Under the pieces are notes generated by a model. That model was given only the letters and a program-made list of their open reading frames with translations, was not told where the DNA came from and searched no databases. Below are positions 1 through 3,801 of a stretch of 6,004 nucleotides of DNA, in pieces. Both the position numbers and the translations under genes were made by a program. Numbering within the stretch: position 1 is the stretch's first letter; each line of letters begins with the position of its first letter. This DNA comes from Chloroflexota bacterium (lineage in GTDB: Bacteria > Chloroflexota > Dormibacteria > CF-121): positions 1-6,004 of the forward strand of contig VBIS01000025.1 of the NCBI GenBank assembly GCA_005880605.1, written 5' to 3'.

Positions 1-2
1 TC

Positions 3-281
3 ATTCTCGGCGGGTTCTGCACAGCGCAGGTGCTCGATGTGACCACCACCCACATCGGACTCTCGCAGGGACGGCAGGAGCTCAACGGGGTCGCCGCCTG
101 GATCATCGCCCACAACGGGGAACTGGCGGTCTACGCGATCAAGCTCGGCCTGGTCGCGGGGCTGGTGCTCTTTCTGCTCTTCTTCGGGCGCCGCCGCAGC
201 AGCATCTGGAACGCCTACCTGATCGCGGCCTGGATCACGACGTTTGCCGTGATCAACAACGTCTACCGCATCTTGAATTAG
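3..281 (+). CDS. Small membrane protein, DUF5658-like, 5' end outside window
   Basis: The frame is open from the first bases of the window to a TAG at 279-281, so about 92 C-terminal residues are visible and the true start lies upstream. The visible part begins inside a hydrophobic segment that leads into LDVTTTHIGL and, ten residues on, ELNGVAAWI. This order, a helix with D-x-x-T-T followed by an E-L-N motif, is what I associate with DUF5658 proteins. Two further hydrophobic segments follow, LGLVAGLVLFLLFF and AYLIAAWITTFAVI, separated by a basic GRRRSS turn. It is probably a three-helix inner-membrane protein of unknown function. A GTG at 30 could serve as a start, but it would cut the first helix, so I treat the gene as 5' truncated by the window edge. 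The family assignment rests on motif memory and is moderate. Confidence 0.7.
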   Translation: MLGGFCTAQVLDVTTTHIGLSQGRQELNGVAAWIIAHNGELAVYAIKLGLVAGLVLFLLFFGRRRSSIWNAYLIAAWITTFAVINNVYRILN

Positions 282-318
282 CAAGCGCGCGCTGCTCGCT
301 CGGCGGGCCCCGCTGGAC

Positions 319-324
319 TAGATT
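319..324 (+). promoter_or_regulatory. Predicted -10 box of a leaderless promoter (TAGATT)
   Basis: TAGATT matches the TAnnnT -10 consensus and ends exactly six bases before the GTG at 331. A transcript would therefore begin at or next to the start codon. No Shine-Dalgarno sequence lies between box and start, which fits a leaderless mRNA. No clear -35 is visible. Confidence 0.5.
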
Positions 325-330
325 GTTCGG

Positions 331-783
331 GTGATCCCCGCGGCTCTCAGCTTTGGCGAGGTGTTGACCCCGCTCTTTTTCTACGTCGTGATCGTCGCCT
401 ACATGGCCTTCGTGCTGGTGTCGGCCTGGCAGTTTTCACGCCGACCAGAGCCGGGGCGCACGATGCGCTTCATCAACCTCACCCTCGTCCCTCTCGGCGT
501 GCTGGTTGCGCTCGTCGGGGTGCTCGCCGCCAGCTTTAACGCCTTCAATCAGCAGGAGGGGACGCCGAGCACGACCTGGGCGATCGTGATGGTGGCGCTC
601 GGGCTGGGCGGATCGTCGCTGCTGCTGGCGTTCGAGGGCTTCGTGCTGCGCAGCCGGGTGCACTCGTCGAACGAAGACCGGCGTGCCATCGGGTTGCGCA
701 GCTTGAGCCTGATCGCGACCACCGTGCCGCTGGTCGTCCTCGGTCTGCTGTTCGTCGTGCTGGCGCTCCGAATCTCGCTCTGA
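331..783 (+). CDS. Four-helix integral membrane protein, function unknown
   Basis: The 150-residue product is strongly hydrophobic, with four likely membrane helices at about residues 13-33, 47-69, 84-105 and 127-148. Basic stretches lie between helices 1 and 2 (SRRPEPGRTMR) and between helices 3 and 4 (RSRVHSSNEDRR). The spacing and the positive-inside rule place these two loops in the cytoplasm. I see no catalytic motif, cofactor site or signal peptide, and I do not recognise the family. The GTG start at 331 is chosen because a TAGATT box ends six bases upstream and no ribosome binding site exists; the next in-frame ATG, at residue 24, would remove part of helix 1. The gene is transcribed alone or with the Rrf2 gene, whose own -10 box lies just past this stop. 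A long antisense open frame covers this gene and appears to be a codon-bias shadow. Confidence 0.8.
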   Translation: MIPAALSFGEVLTPLFFYVVIVAYMAFVLVSAWQFSRRPEPGRTMRFINLTLVPLGVLVALVGVLAASFNAFNQQEGTPSTTWAIVMVALGLGGSSLLLAFEGFVLRSRVHSSNEDRRAIGLRSLSLIATTVPLVVLGLLFVVLALRISL

Positions 784-790
784 AATCACC

Positions 791-796
791 TATACT
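791..796 (+). promoter_or_regulatory. Predicted -10 box (TATACT) for the Rrf2-E1-E1-MTAP operon
   Basis: TATACT is a near-perfect -10 hexamer beginning eight bases after the stop of the preceding gene. The expected transcription start is near 803, giving a leader of about 27 nt that contains the GAGGGG ribosome binding site. No convincing -35 is seen around 768-773, as expected if the promoter is weak or regulator-dependent. Confidence 0.5.
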
Positions 797-800
797 TGAC

Positions 801-811
801 TGATCCGATCA
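801..811 (+). promoter_or_regulatory. Perfect inverted repeat at the predicted transcription start, candidate operator
   Basis: TGATC-C-GATCA is a perfect 5-bp inverted repeat around one central base. It lies five bases after the TATACT box and spans the expected transcription start of the Rrf2 operon. Rrf2 family members commonly repress their own operons by binding near the promoter, so this is a plausible operator. The repeat is short and could arise by chance; its position is the main argument. Confidence 0.3.
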
Positions 812-817
812 ACTATT

Positions 818-823
818 GAGGGG
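818..823 (+). promoter_or_regulatory. Ribosome binding site that favours the GTG start at 830
   Basis: GAGGGG ends six bases before GTG at 830, an ideal spacing, and twelve bases before ATG at 836. Family alignment would start the protein at the later ATG (MRLSMKTEYG), so the two criteria differ by only two residues. Confidence 0.55.
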
Positions 824-829
824 ACCTGA

Positions 830-1294
830 GTGCGAATGCGCTTGTCGATGAAAACCGAGTACGGGGTCCGAGCCATCGTGGAACTGGCGGCCAACGCCGG
901 GCGAGGCGCCCTGCAAAGCGGTGAGATCGCACGCCGGCAGGTGATCCCCGGGCCGTTCCTCGACCAGGTGCTGATGACGCTGCGGCGCGCCGGCCTGGTG
1001 CACTCGACCCGCGGCCCGCACGGCGGGCACGTGTTGGCCCGTAGCCCGGAAGACATCCGTCTCGACGAAGTGATCGCCTGCCTCGAGGGCGACGGCGTCA
1101 AGAGGGGCCACCCGGACGGTGCGGAAACCGGAGACAGCCGCGTACTGGCGCTCGTCACAGAGAAAGCCGAGCAGGCCGCCCGCGATGTCTTCGCCTCGCA
1201 GACCCTGGCCGACTGCCTTCGCTTGCGCCGGTCGCAGCCGCAGGTCTTCCACGGCATCTTTCACGCCCTGCCGGCCAAGCCCCAGGGCGCCTGA
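830..1294 (+). CDS. Rrf2 family transcriptional regulator without an Fe-S cysteine cluster
   Basis: This is a DNA-binding repressor or activator of the Rrf2 family (IscR, NsrR, CymR). The N-terminus RLSMKTEYGVRAIVELA is the family hallmark. The winged helix-turn-helix follows at about residues 30-80, with GEIARRQ, FLDQVLMTLRRAGLVHSTRGPHGGHVLA and a DIRLDEVI segment. IscR and NsrR use three clustered cysteines after the wing to hold an Fe-S cluster; here only C84 and C129 exist in 154 residues, so no classical cluster can be bound. It may instead sense through a partner protein or a small molecule, as CymR does through CysK. Length is normal for the family. It is first in the operon and overlaps the next start by one base (TGATG), so it probably controls the E1 and phosphorylase genes and itself. 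The start could also be ATG at 836. Confidence 0.9.
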   Translation: MRMRLSMKTEYGVRAIVELAANAGRGALQSGEIARRQVIPGPFLDQVLMTLRRAGLVHSTRGPHGGHVLARSPEDIRLDEVIACLEGDGVKRGHPDGAETGDSRVLALVTEKAEQAARDVFASQTLADCLRLRRSQPQVFHGIFHALPAKPQGA

Positions 1295-2034
1295 TGGCCG
1301 AAGCCTCGCTCACGGCCGAACAGCGACAGCGCTACGCCCGCCACCTGGCGCTCGCCGAAATCGGGCCCGCGGGTCAGCGGCGACTGCTGCGCTCGAGCGT
1401 GCTGATCGTGGGCGTCGGCGCCCTCGGCTCTCCGGTCGCGCTCTACCTGGCGGCCGCCGGCGTGGGCACCATCGGTCTCGCCGACCACGACCATGTCCGG
1501 CTATCGAACCTGCAGCGACAGGTCATCCATTCGGTGGCGGGACTGAACCGGTCGAAAGTCGACGGTGCCGCCCGGACCCTCGGGGCTCTGAACCCTGATG
1601 TCAAGGTCGACGCGATCGAGGCCACCGTCGATGAACACAATGCGATGGAGCTGCTGCGCAAACCGCTGGTGCATGGGAGCATCTTCCGGATCGAGGGGCA
1701 GGTGACGGTCTTTGTTCCGGGTCGTGGCTGTTATCGGTGCCTGTACCCGGAACCGCCGCCGGCGGGTGCTATCGAAGAATCGGAACAGGCCGGGGTGCTG
1801 GCGACGCTGCCCGGCATCATCGGCACCATCCAGGCCGCGGAGACCATCAAGCAAATCACGCGCGCCGGCGATCCATTGGTGAACCGGGTGCTGCTGCACG
1901 ACACGATGGCGATGACCTTTCGCGAGGTACGCTACCGTCGCAATTCGGGGTGTCCGACCTGCGGTGACCGCCCGAGCATCACCTCGCTCGCCGATTCCCA
2001 CGCCGCGGTCGGCGCAGAAGAGGGCCGCCGATGA
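1294..2034 (+). CDS. ThiF/MoeB-like E1 protein with internal deletion, probable pseudo-E1
   Basis: MoeB/ThiF proteins adenylate the C-terminal glycine of sulfur-carrier proteins. This 246-residue member keeps the arginine finger (R17 in RYARHL), the nucleotide loop GVGALG (40-45), D64, the SNLQRQ motif with R75, K88, and both zinc pairs (C146/C149 and C220/C223). Two active-site parts are gone. After ELLR (residue 122) the chain goes straight to KPLVHGSIFRIEGQ, omitting about 26 residues that in other members hold the strand and loop with DxTDN, including the aspartate equal to E. coli MoeB D130. In addition, the Cys of the usual C-x-E-A-G motif is S163 (ESEQAG). The frame is intact across the gap, so this is a clean in-frame loss and not a frameshift. 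AGGG at 1284-1287 is its ribosome binding site. It may act as a structural partner of the following E1; a decaying duplicate is the alternative. Confidence 0.9.
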   Translation: MAEASLTAEQRQRYARHLALAEIGPAGQRRLLRSSVLIVGVGALGSPVALYLAAAGVGTIGLADHDHVRLSNLQRQVIHSVAGLNRSKVDGAARTLGALNPDVKVDAIEATVDEHNAMELLRKPLVHGSIFRIEGQVTVFVPGRGCYRCLYPEPPPAGAIEESEQAGVLATLPGIIGTIQAAETIKQITRAGDPLVNRVLLHDTMAMTFREVRYRRNSGCPTCGDRPSITSLADSHAAVGAEEGRR

Positions 2035-2828
2035 CCGCCGAGCGGCATCATCGTCAGCGCATCCTCGCGGAGGTGGGCGAGGAGGGTCAGCGACGGCTGG
2101 CGCGGGCTTCGGTGGCAATCGTCGGCGTTGGTGGACTGGGCTCACCGGTCGCGCTCTACCTGGCCGCCGCGGGAGTCGGCCGATTAGGGTTGATCGACGA
2201 CCAGCGGGTCGAAGTATCCAACCTCAGTCGCCAGGTGGTGTACGAAGAATGCGATATCGGCAGGACGAAGGTCGAGGCGGCCGCGGGCCGCTTGCTCCTG
2301 CTTGATCCGGCGCTCCGGGTGGACGCTCGTCAGGAGAACGTTCGTGCCTCGACCGTGGCCGAGCTCTTTTCCGAGTACGACGTGGTGGTCGACGGCACCG
2401 ATGCGTTCGAGACGAAGTTCTTGCTCAACGACGCCGCCGTACTCGTCGGCAAGCCGCTCGTGTACGGCGCGGTGCTGCAATGGGGTGGACAGGTGACGAC
2501 CATCGTGCCGGGCGGTCCGTGTTTACGTTGTCTCTTTTCCGAGCCACCAGATCCTGACAGCGTGCTGACCTGCGAGCAGGCCGGCATCATCGGCGCCGCT
2601 ACCGGCGTCGTTGGCAGCGTGCAGGCCGAGGAAGCCCTGAAGGTGCTGCTCGGCGCTGGCACGCTGCTCAGCGGCCGCATCTTCCAGCACGACGGCCTTC
2701 AGGGTGAGACCCGCATCACTCCATTTCCCAAGGATCCGAATTGCCCGGCGTGCTCGCCGCGGGCGCGCATCACGGACCTGACCCGCTACGCGGAGCAGGT
2801 CTCGCCGCGCGGTAACGTCCTCGTCTGA
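2031..2828 (+). CDS. ThiF/MoeB-like E1 adenylyltransferase, complete
   Basis: The product is predicted to use ATP to adenylate the C-terminus of a small ubiquitin-like sulfur carrier (MoaD, ThiS or CysO type) in the cytoplasm. All core elements are present in 265 residues: an arginine finger in RHHRQRIL (R8), the nucleotide loop GVGGLG (32-37), D56, SNLSRQ with R67, K80, DGTDAF with D121 and D124, KPLVYG, zinc pairs C164/C167 and C238/C241, and C181 in LTCEQAG, the position of the conserved Cys in MoeB and ThiF. The usual Asn after DGTD is Ala here, a mild deviation. No rhodanese domain is fused. It overlaps the preceding paralogue by four bases (ATGA) with a strong GAAGAGGG at 2017-2024, suggesting coupled and perhaps equimolar synthesis. 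The carrier it charges is not in this window, so I give no gene symbol; MoeB, ThiF or a cysteine-pathway E1 are all possible. Confidence 0.92.
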   Translation: MTAERHHRQRILAEVGEEGQRRLARASVAIVGVGGLGSPVALYLAAAGVGRLGLIDDQRVEVSNLSRQVVYEECDIGRTKVEAAAGRLLLLDPALRVDARQENVRASTVAELFSEYDVVVDGTDAFETKFLLNDAAVLVGKPLVYGAVLQWGGQVTTIVPGGPCLRCLFSEPPDPDSVLTCEQAGIIGAATGVVGSVQAEEALKVLLGAGTLLSGRIFQHDGLQGETRITPFPKDPNCPACSPRARITDLTRYAEQVSPRGNVLV

Positions 2829-3628
2829 TGCCAGAGGCCGCCGAGATCGGGATTTTCGGTGGATCTGGCTTCTACGAGTGGCTGGGCCGGGCCGACGAGA
2901 TCGAGATCGCGACGCCCTATGGCCCGCCGAGTGGATCGATCGCGCTGGCCGAGGTTGGCGGGCGCTCGGTGGCGTTTCTGCCACGCCATGGACCCAACCA
3001 CGAGGTCTCTGCGCCCTTCGTCAACTACCGCGCCAACCTCTGGGCGATGCACGAGCTTGGTGTCAAACGGATCATCGGCCCATCCGCGGTGGGGAGCCTG
3101 AAGCCGGACCTGCATCCGGGAGACCTGGTGATCTGCGATCAGTTTTTCGATCGGACGACCGGTCGCGCGGACACCTACTATCCGGGACCGGATGTGGTGC
3201 ACGTCAGTGCCGCCGATCCGTACTGTCCGGAATTACGCGAGCTTTCCGGTCGCATCGCGGAACAACAATTGCTGCGCTTTCAGCCCTCGGGAACGGTGGT
3301 TGTGGTGCAGGGCCCGCGCTTTTCGACTCGAGCGGAGAGCCGCTGGTTCAGCCGGATGGGCTGGGACATCGTTGGCATGACGCAGTACCCCGAGGTGATC
3401 CTGGCTCGTGAGCTCGAGATGTGCTACCTAAACCTCTCACTGGTGACCGACTATGACGCCGGCATCGAGGGTGCGCCCGAGGTGGCGGCGGTGCAGGCAC
3501 ACGACGTTATGGCGGTGCTCGCCTCGAACATCAGCCGGGTCCGCGACCTGCTCGCCGCCCTGATCCCGATCATCCCAGCCACGGCGAGCTGCAACTGTCA
3601 GCACGCGCTCGAGGGGGCGCGAATGTGA
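2828..3628 (+). CDS. mtnP: S-methyl-5'-thioadenosine phosphorylase (PNP/MTAP family)
   Basis: The enzyme cleaves 5'-methylthioadenosine, a by-product of polyamine synthesis and other SAM-consuming reactions, with phosphate to adenine and 5-methylthioribose 1-phosphate. It is the entry to methionine salvage. Family 2 phosphorylase motifs appear in order: GIFGGSGFY (8-16), PRHGPNHEVSAPFVNYRAN (52-70), VGSLKPDLHPGDLVICDQFFDRT (88-110), QGPRFSTRAESRWF (161-174), GMTQYPEVILARELEMCY (183-200) and TDYDAG (207-212). The D208/D210 pair matches the residues that select 6-aminopurines in MTA phosphorylase, where purine nucleoside phosphorylase has Asn. The 266-residue length is typical. A methylthioinosine phosphorylase activity cannot be excluded from sequence alone. 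The start overlaps the stop of the second E1 by one base (TGATG) and has little Shine-Dalgarno of its own, so translation is likely coupled. It closes the operon. Confidence 0.9.
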   Translation: MPEAAEIGIFGGSGFYEWLGRADEIEIATPYGPPSGSIALAEVGGRSVAFLPRHGPNHEVSAPFVNYRANLWAMHELGVKRIIGPSAVGSLKPDLHPGDLVICDQFFDRTTGRADTYYPGPDVVHVSAADPYCPELRELSGRIAEQQLLRFQPSGTVVVVQGPRFSTRAESRWFSRMGWDIVGMTQYPEVILARELEMCYLNLSLVTDYDAGIEGAPEVAAVQAHDVMAVLASNISRVRDLLAALIPIIPATASCNCQHALEGARM

Positions 3629-3654
3629 GGAAAAGGGCCCCAGAAAAAAGAAGA

Positions 3655-3680
3655 AAGGCCGAGATTGGGGTCTCGGCCTT
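3655..3680. terminator. 10-bp hairpin after the MTAP operon, with T-tract on the minus strand
   Basis: AAGGCCGAGA (3655-3664) and TCTCGGCCTT (3671-3680) form a perfect 10-bp stem with a six-base loop, 26 bases after the operon stop. On the + strand only two T's follow, whereas on the - strand the stem is followed by TTTCTTCTTTTTTC (reverse complement of 3643-3656). By structure it is a better intrinsic terminator for leftward transcription. By position it should end the rightward operon. It may work in both directions. Confidence 0.6.
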
Positions 3681-3762
3681 CAAGGAAGGGGAAGCGGGAT
3701 CACCATATCCGTGGGGCGGTTAAGGACCGGTGAAGAGCCGGTAACGGCGCTGTCACGGGAAT

Positions 3763-3777
3763 GATCGGGGCCCGATC
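3763..3777 (+). promoter_or_regulatory. 15-bp palindrome overlapping the expected -35, candidate operator
   Basis: GATCGGG-G-CCCGATC is a perfect 7-bp inverted repeat with a single central base. It covers the place where the -35 element of the TATAGT promoter would lie (about 3765-3770), so a bound protein would block or recruit polymerase. No adjacent regulator gene suggests its ligand. Confidence 0.35.
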
Positions 3778-3787
3778 GAGCGTCAGC

Positions 3788-3793
3788 TATAGT
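3788..3793 (+). promoter_or_regulatory. Predicted -10 box (TATAGT) for the epimerase operon, leaderless or nearly so
   Basis: TATAGT fits the -10 consensus and ends eight bases before the ATG at 3802, which leaves a leader of about zero to two bases. The interval CCCCAGCA contains no ribosome binding site, again consistent with leaderless translation. Confidence 0.55.
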
Positions 3794-3801
3794 CCCCAGC
3801 A

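Larger units (their letters stand above)
3629..3801. other. Intergenic region between the two operons
   Basis: This 173-base gap, the longest in the window, contains no credible gene. From left to right it holds the hairpin described above, a purine-rich stretch (3681-3696), a possible 50-nt folded element (3709-3758), a 15-bp palindrome (3763-3777) and a TATAGT box. I found no riboswitch that I recognise. Confidence 0.6.

Noticed and set aside
436..789. Antisense open frame opposite the four-helix membrane protein
   Set aside because: Its product is rich in R, E, Q and H without any motif, as expected from reading GC-biased codons on the reverse strand; the + strand frame gives coherent membrane helices.
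790..1264. Two overlapping antisense open frames opposite the Rrf2 gene
   Set aside because: The + strand encodes a clear Rrf2 protein. The reverse frames have no recognisable domain and no promoter.
1640..1680. Frameshift or sequencing error as the cause of the missing block in the first E1
   Set aside because: Conserved residues on both sides are in the same frame and no frame nearby encodes the DxTDN segment. A frameshift cannot explain it, although an in-frame assembly deletion remains possible.
1501..2145. Antisense open frame of 214 codons opposite the E1 genes
   Set aside because: It spans the junction of two real genes, has no motif and is a shadow of their codon bias.
1294..2828. 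Naming the E1 genes moeB or thiF
   Set aside because: No molybdopterin, thiamine or carrier gene is adjacent, and the family cannot be split by eye, so symbols were left blank.
2878..3411. Overlapping + strand frame of 177 codons within the MTA phosphorylase gene
   Set aside because: The phosphorylase frame carries every family motif from end to end; the other frame gives an Arg/Gly/Pro-rich peptide.
3629..3801. SAM or other sulfur-related riboswitch in the intergenic region
   Set aside because: The region follows the sulfur operon and precedes a sugar gene with almost no 5' leader, and I see no recognisable riboswitch core.
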